Assembly (NCBI RefSeq): GCF_000092045.1
Contig: NC_007761.1
Span: forward strand, 561,001-625,000
DNA: 64,000 nt
Direction: 5' to 3'
Source: Rhizobium etli CFN 42
Lineage (GTDB): Bacteria; Pseudomonadota; Alphaproteobacteria; Rhizobiales; Rhizobiaceae
Below the pieces are notes generated by a model that did no database searches, was not told the DNA's origin, and was given only the letters and a program-made list of their open reading frames with translations. Position 1 is the stretch's first letter, and every line of letters starts with the position of its first letter. Positions 28,201 through 36,432 of this stretch are shown one piece after another. The position numbers and the translations under genes are program-made.

Positions 28201-28730
28201 GCGAAACAGGCGAGCACGAGGGTGGCGACGAGCGGCAGGTCGAGGAAATAGAGATTGCCGCTGCCGATGCCGTAATCGGACGGGTTGACCATGGCGCCGA
28301 CGGTGCTCGAGATCGCCTTCAGCTGCAGCGCGATATAGGGAACGGTGCCGATCAGCGAGATCAGCGCCACGATCGTTGCGACCGTCGGGTTTTTGCCGTA
28401 GCGCGCGGCGACGAAATCAGCGACCGAGGTGAGCTTCTCCGCCTTGGCGAGCTCGATGATGCGGCGAAGCAGCGGCATGCCGAGCGTGAAGACGAGGACG
28501 GGGCCGATATAGATGCCGGCAAATTCCAGGCCGCGTTGGGCGGCAAGCCCGACACTGCCGAAATAGGTCCATGAGGTGCAATAGATCGCAAGGCTCAGCG
28601 CATAGACGACGGGCCACCCGCCTTCAAGCGCCCCCGGGCCGCGGTTCTTGCGGTCGCCGTAGCTTGCCACGGCGAAAAGCAGCAGCAGGTAGCCGAAGGC
28701 AGACGCGAATATGACCCAGCCTGGAAGCAT
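25227..28730 (-). CDS. SSS-fused PAS hybrid sensor histidine kinase/response regulator
   Basis: A 1167-residue multidomain protein. Residues 1-520 form a sodium:solute symporter-like membrane domain with about 12-13 spans. A PAS-like domain (about 640-755; DQGIAVFDSSNRLTIWN) follows, then a coiled coil (760-800), a HisKA domain with phospho-acceptor His811 (AAGHDILQPLNAAR), a HATPase domain (N921 and N925 in NLVSNAIKYT; DSGIGIP near 952; GLGLGLSI near 981), and a C-terminal receiver (about 1044-1160) with Asp1094. The layout is that of CbrA/NahK-type kinases linked to nutrient control. GGAGGG precedes the ATG at 28730. No partner regulator gene is adjacent. Confidence 0.9.
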   Translation of the reverse strand: MLPGWVIFASAFGYLLLLFAVASYGDRKNRGPGALEGGWPVVYALSLAIYCTSWTYFGSVGLAAQRGLEFAGIYIGPVLVFTLGMPLLRRIIELAKAEKLTSVADFVAARYGKNPTVATIVALISLIGTVPYIALQLKAISSTVGAMVNPSDYGIGSGNLYFLDLPLVATLVLACFAIMFGTRHTDATEHQDGLILAVSMESVVKLVAFLTAGICVIWFLFDGPTDLWQKTVENDLVMSALGYHTPISRWITLIILSAFAIIMLPRQFHVTVVENRTAKQLKLAGFLFPAYLISINLFVLPVAIGGLLTFGGAGNADFYMLSLPLAGEMPVVSLIIFIGGFSAATAMVIVDSVALSIMVSNDIVMPIFLRRKLAGRAGQRDDFAKTLLNIRRSAIFAVLLFGYAYYRSTDSTAGLASIGLLSFAAIAQIAPALFGGLIWRRANARGAILGLTSGFVIWIYLLFLPSLGGPDYSYVASAVLGFIFPGSTLFTAPGADPLVNATVMSLLVNTAFFIVGSLTRNARPLERIQAGIFVKRHSRSQFATRGWKTRISVGDLKAAISRYLGEERMQRSFTTYEQSSGRKLEDEQQADMALIHFSEQLLGSAIGSSSARLVLSLILQKIEDASSDTAWLLDQASEALQYNQDMLQTALSQMDQGIAVFDSSNRLTIWNRRFRQLLELPENAGQVGFPLSEIVTILSQRGDIAPGDLQQTVRHFLTLDKPFALVLGGGERIIEVRSNAMPDKGIVATFTDITQRVNADQALKQANETLEQRVAERTAELTRVNRELAEARAAADEANIGKTRFFAAAGHDILQPLNAARLYSSALVERMAQSDNSPIVRNIDSALESVETILGAVLDISRLDTGAMRPRLASVALSDLLERIETDFAPIAREKQLKLVVMPTSLRVRSDPNLLRRLVQNLVSNAIKYTITGKVLVGARRRGNQVIIQVMDSGIGIPPSKFRTVFKEFARLDEGAKTASGLGLGLSIVDRIARVLNHPVELLSTHGRGTEFRISMPLDVSRPAEAAAAVTPADRPGQPLKGLKILCIDNEPKILEGMRLLLSGWGCEVTAVDCLAEVIAMDGRDGPPDLAIADYHLDDGTGLAAILHLRRQFGIDIPALLVTADRTPEVRSEAERYGIAVQHKPVRPAALRAYITQISGLKRAAAE

Positions 28731-28950
28731 TAACCCTCCGCCGGCGAAAAGCCGCCGGCACCTCCCGCAACGAAGTCAGCTTAAGGCATTTCAGCTGCCT
28801 TGAAAATTCCCGTCCATCTACACCTTAAGTCAAAGGCCGGTGGCGACTTCGCCAGATAATTGCGATTGCCGATTGATTAATTGCAACGAAAATGTAGCTA
28901 ATCGAAACAACGGCATATCTCTGAAATGGGATCGAAGGGAGACGGATCCG

Positions 28951-29388
28951 ATGCTCAATGAGTTCAAGGCCTTTATCGCCCGCGGCAATGTCATGGATCT
29001 TGCAGTCGGCGTCATCATCGGCGGTGCCTTCGGTGGCATCGTCAAATCGCTGGTCGACGACCTTATCATGCCGATCGTCGGCGCCATTTTCGGCGGCTTC
29101 GATTTTTCCAATTATTTCCTGCCGCTCTCGTCGGCCGTCAACGCGCCCACACTTGCCGCCGCCCGCGCCCAAGGGGCGGTCTTCGCCTATGGCAGCTTCC
29201 TCACTGTCCTCATCAATTTCTTGATCCTTGCCTGGATTATCTTCCTGATGGTCAAGGCGGTGAACTATCTGCGCCAGCAGGTCGAGCGTCAGGAAAAGCA
29301 GGAGCCGGAACAATTGCCGCCGCCGCCGGCCGACGTCCAGCTGCTGACCGAGATCCGCGATCTGCTGGCCAAACGCCCCGCCGTCTGA
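28951..29388 (+). CDS. mscL: Large-conductance mechanosensitive channel
   Basis: A 145-residue MscL: N-terminal amphipathic [20 protein letters not shown], first pore helix [19 protein letters not shown], a periplasmic loop, a second helix ([19 protein letters not shown]), and a charged C-terminal bundle. It opens under membrane tension to release solutes during hypo-osmotic shock. GGGAGA is upstream of the ATG at 28951. It is divergent from the hybrid kinase; the 220-base gap between them shows no clear operator. Confidence 0.95.
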
Positions 29389-29508
29389 TCGGTCGTCGGC
29401 CCCCTGTCGAGCGGGCCGCCATTCATCACGAAAATCGATCTGCCATCACTTGTTATCATGGGATTTGCCGGCGCAAATCCGCTATGAAGGCGGAAACCGG
29501 AGATATGC

Positions 29509-30675
29509 ATGTCGATCGTGGAAAGCCTCAGCCCGCGCGCCATAGCGGCGCCCGAAAGCGGAATCGTCGAAGTCGTCAATTATGCCCGTGGCCGTGAAGG
29601 CCTGTTGCCGCTCTGGGTCGGTGAAGGCGACCTGCCGACGCCCGACTTCATCAGCAGGGCGGCGATGGAGGCGCTGGCCGCTGGCGAGACCTTCTATACT
29701 TGGCAGCGCGGCATTCCGGAGCTTCGCCGGGCGCTGTCGGACTATTATGTCAGGCATTTTTCCCTGCGCCTTCCGGCCGAGCATTTCTACGTCACCGGCT
29801 CCGGCATGCAGGCGATCCAGATCTGCGTGCAGGCGCTGACCTCGCCTGGCGACGAATTCGTTTACCTCACCCCCGCCTGGCCGAATATTGCCGCAGCCCT
29901 CGAAATAGCAGGTGCGCGCTCTGTCGGCGTCACGCTGCAGTTCGAAGGCGGCAAATGGACGGTCGATCTCGAGCGCGCCGAAGCCGCCATCACATCCAAG
30001 ACCAGAGGCATCTTCATCAACACCCCGTCCAATCCGACGGGGTGGACCGCGACGAAGAAAGATCTCGACGATATCCTGGCCCTTGCCCGCAAACATGATC
30101 TCTGGATCATGGCAGATGAAATCTACGCGCGCTATCACTTCGCCGGCGGCCGCGCGGCCTCGTTCCTCGACGTGATGGAGCCGGACGACAAGATCGTCTT
30201 CGTCAATTCCTTCTCGAAAAACTGGTCGATGACGGGCTGGCGCGTCGGCTGGATCGTGGCACCCCCTGAGATGGGCCAGGTGCTCGAAAACCTGGTTCAG
30301 TATTCGACATCGGGCGTCGCCCAGTTCATGCAGAAGGGCGCCGTCGCAGCCCTTGATCAAGGCGATGATTTCGTCGCCGCCAACATCGCCAGGGCGGCGC
30401 GGTCGCGCGATATCCTATGCGATGCGCTGATTGCCACAAATCGCGTCGAGACGCTTAAGCCGGACGGCGCGATCTATGCGTTCCTGAAGATCGACGGCGT
30501 TGCCGACAGCCGCAGCGCCGCCATCGACATCGTCGACAAGACGGGCGTCGGCCTTGCTCCCGGGGCTGCCTTCGGCGCCGGCGGCGAGCTCTTCCTGCGC
30601 GCCTGTTTCCTGCGCGACCCCGCCCAGGTGGCAATCGCGGCCGAGCGTCTCTGCGACTATATCCTCAAGCGCTGA
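29509..30675 (+). CDS. PLP-dependent aminotransferase, class I/II
   Basis: A 388-residue fold-type I aminotransferase. The Schiff-base lysine is K237 in NSFSKNWSMTGWRVGW; N175 (NTPSNPTGW) and D203 with Y206 (ADEIYARYHF) contact the PLP ring; a C-terminal Arg (LRACF) would bind the substrate carboxylate. Substrate is not clear; related rhizobial enzymes are annotated as aspartate-like transaminases. CCGGAG lies upstream of the ATG at 29509. It appears to be transcribed alone. Confidence 0.9.
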   Translation: MSIVESLSPRAIAAPESGIVEVVNYARGREGLLPLWVGEGDLPTPDFISRAAMEALAAGETFYTWQRGIPELRRALSDYYVRHFSLRLPAEHFYVTGSGMQAIQICVQALTSPGDEFVYLTPAWPNIAAALEIAGARSVGVTLQFEGGKWTVDLERAEAAITSKTRGIFINTPSNPTGWTATKKDLDDILALARKHDLWIMADEIYARYHFAGGRAASFLDVMEPDDKIVFVNSFSKNWSMTGWRVGWIVAPPEMGQVLENLVQYSTSGVAQFMQKGAVAALDQGDDFVAANIARAARSRDILCDALIATNRVETLKPDGAIYAFLKIDGVADSRSAAIDIVDKTGVGLAPGAAFGAGGELFLRACFLRDPAQVAIAAERLCDYILKR

Positions 30676-30878
30676 GAGGGTGCGGGGCACACCGTGCGGG
30701 ACGATTTCGTGCCGAAATCGCCCGATCGATAAAACTGTAGCAAAAAGCGAAATCGGCCTCTAACCACGACTCCAAACATACCCGTTCAAAAGCCTTCCAA
30801 CGGCGCCGTGATAAGAAAATCGGAAAGAAAACCGGCGCCTGATGCCCCTGCTCATAAATTGAAGCGGGGTGTGGGGGC

Positions 30879-31913
30879 ATGGCGGTTTTGGTGACGGGTG
30901 GCGCCGGTTATATCGGCAGTCACATGGTTTGGGCGCTCATCGATGCAGGCGAGGATGTGGTCGTGCTCGACCGTCTCTCCACCGGCTTCCGCTGGGCGGT
31001 GGCGCCGGCGGCGCGTTTTTATCTCGGCGATATCGCCGATCCCGACATACTGAAGAAGATCTTCATCGAAAACGACATCGAGGCGATCATCCATTTCGCC
31101 GGCTCCGCCGTCGTGCCGGTGTCGGTCGCCGATCCGCTCTCCTATTACGACAACAATTCCGGCAAGACCCGTGCGCTTCTTTCCGCCTCGATCAGGGCCG
31201 GCATCCGCAACTTCGTCTTCTCCTCGACGGCCGCCGTTTACGGCCAGCAGCAGACGGACCTGCCGGTGAAGGAGACGGCTCCCCTCAACCCGGAAAATCC
31301 TTACGGTCAATCGAAGCTGATGACCGAGCTGATGCTGCGCGATGCCGCCGCCGCTTATGATTTCAACTATGTCGCGCTTCGCTACTTCAATGTCGCCGGC
31401 GCCGACCCGCACCAGCGCACGGGCCAGTCGACTTCGGGCGCCACGCACCTCGTCAAGGTTGCCTGCGAAGCAGCGCTCGGCAAGCGCGACAGCGTCCATG
31501 TCTATGGCATCGACTATCCCACCCATGACGGCACCGGCGTGCGCGACTACATCCATGTCACCGACCTCGCCGATGCGCATCTGAAAGCGCTGCAGCACCT
31601 GCGCAGGGACAAAGGCCCGCTCGTCGCCAATTGCGGTTACGGCAGCGGCTATTCCGTGCTTGACGTCCTGAACATGGTCACCCGCCTGCACGGGCATTCC
31701 TTCAAGATTCACATGGCGCCACGGCGCGCCGGCGATTCGGCAAGCGTCGTCGCCGACGCTTCGCTCGCCCGGCAGATTCTCGACTGGAAGCCCCGATACG
31801 ATTCGCTTGAGACCATCGTCCAGAGTTCGCTGGATTGGGAACTCTTCCTGTCCAACAGAAACGTCGACGACCTGCACAGCATCCACCGGGCACTTGCCGC
31901 CGCATCCTTCTGA
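30879..31913 (+). CDS. galE: UDP-glucose 4-epimerase (GalE/ExoB)
   Basis: A 344-residue short-chain dehydrogenase-type epimerase. The NAD-binding motif is TGGAGYIGSH (G7, G10, G13), the catalytic residues are Ser114-115/Thr116 and Y141-x3-K145 (PYGQSK), and the C-terminal half is the sugar-binding domain. It interconverts UDP-glucose and UDP-galactose, feeding exopolysaccharide and lipopolysaccharide synthesis; rhizobial orthologues are called exoB. The first ATG at 30879 has GGGG-rich DNA upstream. No exo cluster is adjacent. Confidence 0.92.
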   Translation: MAVLVTGGAGYIGSHMVWALIDAGEDVVVLDRLSTGFRWAVAPAARFYLGDIADPDILKKIFIENDIEAIIHFAGSAVVPVSVADPLSYYDNNSGKTRALLSASIRAGIRNFVFSSTAAVYGQQQTDLPVKETAPLNPENPYGQSKLMTELMLRDAAAAYDFNYVALRYFNVAGADPHQRTGQSTSGATHLVKVACEAALGKRDSVHVYGIDYPTHDGTGVRDYIHVTDLADAHLKALQHLRRDKGPLVANCGYGSGYSVLDVLNMVTRLHGHSFKIHMAPRRAGDSASVVADASLARQILDWKPRYDSLETIVQSSLDWELFLSNRNVDDLHSIHRALAAASF

Positions 31914-32028
31914 GCGGTGTCCGGCGGCGACCGCCGTCTAACTCCGCGCCCGCGGGTTCGAATGACATGACGTGAATAAGGAAACATCAAGCTTTCGCTG
32001 GCTGGCTCTGGCCGACGGATAAGAGAAG

Positions 32029-33990
32029 ATGAAGAACTTTCTGGCCTCATTGCAGCTGCGAAAAGACAATCCGACGCTTCTGATGGCGCAGTTTCGGGCC
32101 CTGTCGTCACAGATTCCCATTCTCTATATCCTGCTGGTCATCAATGCGCTTGCGGTAGCGATCACCCATCTCGAATCCGCGCCCCTATGGCTGTCGCTCT
32201 ATATTCCGGTGGCCTTGAGCGTCGTCTGTGTCTTCCGTCTCTGCTGGTGGGAGATCAGAGGCAAGGAAAACATCACCGCCGAGCGGGCCTATAGACTGAT
32301 GAAGGTGACCATCTCGGGCGCTGGCATCCTGACCGTCGCCTTCGGCGGCTGGTCGATCGCGCTTTACCAATATGGCGACGCTTTGCAGCAGGGCCAGATT
32401 GCCTATTTCCTCGTTGTCACAGGCATTTCCTGCATCTTCTGCCTGATGCATCTGCCGATGGCGGCGGCCATGACTACGGTCATCACCTTCTCGGCCATGA
32501 TCGCGACCTTTATGTTCTCCGGCAACCCGGTTTTCGTCGCCACCGCCGTCAGCGGCCTTTTCCTGATCCTGCCCTTCCTCAGGGTGATCAACAGCTATTT
32601 CCAGAATTTCGTCGGCCTGGTGCAACTGACCGAGGAACTGAAGCAGAAGCAGGAGGAGGCCGAGGAACTGAACCTCGTCAACAGCCGCAACGCGCTGCAG
32701 GACCAGCTGACCGGCCTTGCCAATCGCCGCAGCTTCTTCCTCTCACTGGAAGAACGGCTGCAGAAAAATCCGTCGACGCCGCCCGTCATCGGCATCATCG
32801 ATCTCGACGGCTTCAAGCCGGTCAACGACGTCTTCGGTCATGCCGCCGGCGATCTGGTGCTCAAGGAGACGGCCCGGCGCTTCACGGTGCTGGTCGGCGA
32901 GGCGGGCATCGTCTCGCGTCTCGGCGGCGATGAATTCGGCATCATCTTTCCCTGCTCGATGACGCGCCAGGCGATCGCCGATCTCGGCCAGGCGCTTTGC
33001 GCCACCGTCCGCAACCCTTACGAAATCCCCGACGGCTCGGTCCGCGTTTTCGGCTCCTGTGGCATCGTCTATCCCGAAGCCGGCAGTTACACCGCCGAAG
33101 ATCTTTACGAGAAGGCGGATTTTGCCCTCTATCAGGTCAAGAGCAAGCGCAGCAGCGGCGTCGAATTCTTCTCGGCCGATCATGAGAAGATCCTGACCCA
33201 GCGCCACCTGATCGAACTGGAGCTGCAGGCAAATGACTTCGCCAGCGAAATGAAGCTCGATTATCAGCCGATCGTCGAATTGCAGAGCGGCCGCGTCGTC
33301 GCCTATGAGGCGCTCGCCCGCTGGGACAGCGCCCGCTTCGGCCGCATCAGTCCCTCAGCCTTCATCCCTGCCGCCGACCGCACCGCCGTGATCGGCCGCA
33401 TGACGCGCATTCTCTTTGCCCAGGCGCTCGAAGCGCTGGCGATCATGCCGCGCCATCTGCGGCTGTCCTTCAATCTCTCGGCCCGCGATATCTGCGACCA
33501 CGAGACCTCGATGGCGCTGCTGGCCATGATCACCCGCTCCGGCGTCGATCCCAGGCGCATCGAATTCGAAATCACCGAGACCGCGCTGCTCTCCGATTTC
33601 GACACCGCCGACCGGGTGATCACGATGCTGCGCGCCGCCGGCATCTCGATCGCACTCGACGATTTCGGCACCGGTTTCTCGAGCCTCAGCCACATTCATC
33701 GCCTCGCCTTCGACAAGCTGAAGATCGACAAGGGGTTCGTGATGAATTTCGACCGTGACGCCCGGTGCATGAACATCACCCGTTCGGTCGCCAACCTCTG
33801 CCAGAACCTCGGCATCGCCTCGGTCGCCGAGGGCGTCGAAAGCGAAGCGATCGCCGAGGGGCTGAAGGCGATCGGCGTTCGCCTGGCGCAGGGCTATTAT
33901 TTTTCGCGGCCGCTGCCGCTGGAACTCGCCATCGACTATGCCGCTCGCTGCGAGGCAAAAGCATCCGCCCGGGGTTCGCTGTCGGCCTGA
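32029..33990 (+). CDS. Membrane GGDEF-EAL cyclic-di-GMP protein
   Basis: A 653-residue protein with about five to six N-terminal membrane helices (residues 28-195), a short coiled coil (200-222), a GGDEF domain with intact GGDEF at 299-303, and an EAL domain with E427-A-L, D544-D545-F-G-T-G and K565. Both active sites look complete, so it could make and degrade cyclic-di-GMP. No RxxD inhibitory site is seen just before GGDEF. AAGAGAAG stands before the ATG at 32029. No sensory domain other than the membrane part is visible. Confidence 0.92.
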   Translation: MKNFLASLQLRKDNPTLLMAQFRALSSQIPILYILLVINALAVAITHLESAPLWLSLYIPVALSVVCVFRLCWWEIRGKENITAERAYRLMKVTISGAGILTVAFGGWSIALYQYGDALQQGQIAYFLVVTGISCIFCLMHLPMAAAMTTVITFSAMIATFMFSGNPVFVATAVSGLFLILPFLRVINSYFQNFVGLVQLTEELKQKQEEAEELNLVNSRNALQDQLTGLANRRSFFLSLEERLQKNPSTPPVIGIIDLDGFKPVNDVFGHAAGDLVLKETARRFTVLVGEAGIVSRLGGDEFGIIFPCSMTRQAIADLGQALCATVRNPYEIPDGSVRVFGSCGIVYPEAGSYTAEDLYEKADFALYQVKSKRSSGVEFFSADHEKILTQRHLIELELQANDFASEMKLDYQPIVELQSGRVVAYEALARWDSARFGRISPSAFIPAADRTAVIGRMTRILFAQALEALAIMPRHLRLSFNLSARDICDHETSMALLAMITRSGVDPRRIEFEITETALLSDFDTADRVITMLRAAGISIALDDFGTGFSSLSHIHRLAFDKLKIDKGFVMNFDRDARCMNITRSVANLCQNLGIASVAEGVESEAIAEGLKAIGVRLAQGYYFSRPLPLELAIDYAARCEAKASARGSLSA

Positions 33991-34072
33991 TCGATCAATC
34001 ACGGCTGGCCTGAAATGCTCTGGAGCGATCTTGCATCGTCGTCTATGCATGTTCCAACAGCGGAGGTGAACC

Positions 34073-35125
34073 ATGCAGGACAGCGAAGTCATCATCGAGC
34101 GGCGAGGCACTGCCGGCATCATCCGGCTCAACCGGCCGCGGGCGCTGAACAGCCTGACGCTGGCGATGATCCGGACGATCACCGAGGCGCTGGATGGCTT
34201 TGCCCGCGACGCCGAGGTGGCGACTGTCGTGGCAACAGGGGAGGGCGAACGCGGTTTCTGCGCCGGCGGCGATATCCGCGCCCTGCATGAGAGCGCCCGG
34301 GCCGGCGACGGCCTCGCCGGAACCTTCTGGCGGGAAGAATTCCGTCTCAACCATATGATCGCCGTCTACCCCAAACCCTATGTCGCGCTGATGGACGGCA
34401 TCACCATGGGCGGCGGCGTCGGCCTGTCCTCGCACGGCCGCCACCGCATCGTCACCGAGCGCACCCGGCTGGCGATGCCGGAAACCGGCATCGGCTACGT
34501 CCCGGATGTCGGGGCCACCTGGTTGCTGCCGAAGGCACCCGGGGAGGCCGGAACATGGCTCGGTCTGACCGGGCTCGATATCGCCGCGGCCGACGCGATA
34601 TACGCCCACCTTGCCGATCTTCAGATCGCCTCGTCGCGGCTCGCAGAAGTGATCGAGACATTGTCGGGCCTGCCGCGCGGCAGTTCGTCGGGTGATGTCG
34701 ATGGCGTCCTGCAAGTATACGCAGAGCCTCCGGGCGAGAGCCGACTGCGGCACAACTCGACTATGATCGACCGCGCTTTCCGATTCGACAGCGTCGAGGA
34801 GATTCTGGCGGCGCTCGCCGGGGAGGATGGCGAATTCGCCGCTGAGACGCGCCGCGTGCTGCTGACGCGCTCGCCGACCAGCCTGAAGCTCGCTTTGCAG
34901 CTCCTGAGAGCCGGCCGCCGCAGCGGCTCGCTCGCCGAATGTCTCGGCCGCGAGCTCGGCGCCTGCCTGCAGATGCTGGATAATCCCGATTTCTTCGAAG
35001 GCATCCGCGCCGCCGTCATCGACAAGGACCGCAATCCGAAATGGTCGCCGGCCTCTGTCGAGGCTGTCAAGGCGCAAACGGTCGAGAACTTCCTGAAACC
35101 GGCCGAGCCGCCGCTTTTGCTCTGA
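34073..35125 (+). CDS. Enoyl-CoA hydratase/3-hydroxyisobutyryl-CoA hydrolase family protein
   Basis: A 350-residue crotonase-fold protein, longer than hydratases and matching the 3-hydroxyisobutyryl-CoA hydrolase subgroup. It has RGFCAGGDIRAL (oxyanion hole), DGITMGGGVGLSSHGRHRIV, and MPETGIGYVPDVGATWLL with the Glu-Thr pair. The hydrolase acts in valine breakdown. The hydratase and hydrolase subgroups can be confused, so the substrate is provisional. CGGAGG precedes the ATG at 34073. It is not linked to other valine genes here. Confidence 0.85.
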   Translation: MQDSEVIIERRGTAGIIRLNRPRALNSLTLAMIRTITEALDGFARDAEVATVVATGEGERGFCAGGDIRALHESARAGDGLAGTFWREEFRLNHMIAVYPKPYVALMDGITMGGGVGLSSHGRHRIVTERTRLAMPETGIGYVPDVGATWLLPKAPGEAGTWLGLTGLDIAAADAIYAHLADLQIASSRLAEVIETLSGLPRGSSSGDVDGVLQVYAEPPGESRLRHNSTMIDRAFRFDSVEEILAALAGEDGEFAAETRRVLLTRSPTSLKLALQLLRAGRRSGSLAECLGRELGACLQMLDNPDFFEGIRAAVIDKDRNPKWSPASVEAVKAQTVENFLKPAEPPLLL

Positions 35126-35367
35126 TGCTGTCATCCCCTGAATGCTGAATGCGCGGCATCTGCGGCGGGCGAGAGCCTCTGCGTCCTGATGCCAGCCTCT
35201 GCTACACCAAGTCTTCGGCGTGACGCGCCGAGACCGTAGGCCGGCCTGTGCTAAAGCCTAGCTTTCCCTCTCCTTTGAACTGATCGACCGCCAACCACGC
35301 TTCGGCTTAGGGTCCGCGACGTGACCCTATTCGACATCTCTCGATCACCAACAAACAGGAGCGCATC

Positions 35368-36306
35368 ATGTCGCAGGCAGAAGCAAAACCCCGTACGACT
35401 GGTCAGCAGGAGCCTGGCAGGCCGAAGTCCGAAGAATTGGTTCCGTCGCGCTATGCGGTGCGGATCGGCGAAATTGAAGTGCTGATCATCAGCGATGGCG
35501 TGTTGCCGCTCCCGACGACGATGCTGGGACATAACGCCGACGCGGCTGACCGGGCAGTCTGGCTGGACGATATGTTCCTGCCGCGAGACGCTTTCGACTG
35601 GGCGTTGAACGTGGTCCTCGTGCGCAGCGGCGGGCAGACCATCCTCATCGACGCCGGGCTTGGTCTGGATCCGGACCTGAACTTGCCGCGGGCCGGGCAG
35701 TTGATCAAGCGATTGGAGGGCGCCGGCGTCGATCTGGCATCGGTGACCGACGTGGTGCTCACCCACCTGCACATGGATCACATCGGCGGGCTGCTGGTCG
35801 ATGGCGTGAAGGACCGCTTGCGTGCCGATCTCAGGATCCACGTGGCGGCTGCGGAGACCAAGTTCTGGGAGGCGCCCGATTTCAGCCACGTATCCATGCC
35901 GCCCGGCTTTCCCGATGCACTTCGGGCAACGGCAAAGCGATTCCTCAGCGAGTACGGCAACCATCTCAACCTGTTCGACGAGCGGTCCGAGGTGGCGCCG
36001 GGTGTGGTCGTCCAACGCACCGGCGGCCATACCCCCGGACATAGCGTGGTCCGCCTGGCATCCGGCGGCGACCGTCTGACATTCGCCGGCGATGCCGTGT
36101 TCGCGGTCGGGTTCGAGCACCCCGACTGGTACAATGGTTTCGAACACGATCCCGAGGAGGCCGCTCGCGTTCGCATCGATCTTCTCAAGGAGCTGGCGGC
36201 GAACGGCGAACAACTGGTGGCCACCCACCTGCCGTTCCCGTCAGTGGGCCGGGTGGCGGTCGACGGTGACGTCTTCCGTTGGGTGCCGGTGTTCTGGGAC
36301 TACTGA
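35368..36306 (+). CDS. MBL-fold metallo-hydrolase
   Basis: A 312-residue metallo-beta-lactamase-fold enzyme. The dinuclear metal motif is THLHMDHIGG near residues 131-140; further ligands are the His in GGHTPGHSV and the Asp in FAGDAVF, with a late ATHLPFP. The layout resembles lactonase-like or arylsulfatase-like MBL proteins; the substrate is unknown. AGGAG is upstream of the ATG at 35368. It is convergent with a UvrD-like helicase, with a double-hairpin repeat between. The 242-base gap upstream shows nothing recognisable. Confidence 0.85.
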   Translation: MSQAEAKPRTTGQQEPGRPKSEELVPSRYAVRIGEIEVLIISDGVLPLPTTMLGHNADAADRAVWLDDMFLPRDAFDWALNVVLVRSGGQTILIDAGLGLDPDLNLPRAGQLIKRLEGAGVDLASVTDVVLTHLHMDHIGGLLVDGVKDRLRADLRIHVAAAETKFWEAPDFSHVSMPPGFPDALRATAKRFLSEYGNHLNLFDERSEVAPGVVVQRTGGHTPGHSVVRLASGGDRLTFAGDAVFAVGFEHPDWYNGFEHDPEEAARVRIDLLKELAANGEQLVATHLPFPSVGRVAVDGDVFRWVPVFWDY

Positions 36307-36334
36307 CCGCCCGTCACGTCAGGGCCGAAGCAAG

Positions 36335-36431
36335 GCGCGCCGCACGGATCGGATTCCGTGCGGCGCGCTTTGGTCTTTGGTTTTATGCATGTCGCTGTCC
36401 CGGAACTGCTGCACACTTCCGGGCGACATGC
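36335..36431. repeat. Double-hairpin repeat (A), likely bidirectional terminator
   Basis: First hairpin: a perfect 14-bp stem, 36335-36348 with 36355-36368, then a T-rich run. Second hairpin: outer stem GCATGTCG/CGACATGC (36387-36394, 36424-36431), a 4-base bulge CTGT, inner stem CCCGGAA/TTCCGGG (36399-36405, 36417-36423). It fills the gap between two convergent genes. The same two-hairpin plan occurs at 46355-46457. Confidence 0.75.
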
Positions 36432-36432
36432 A

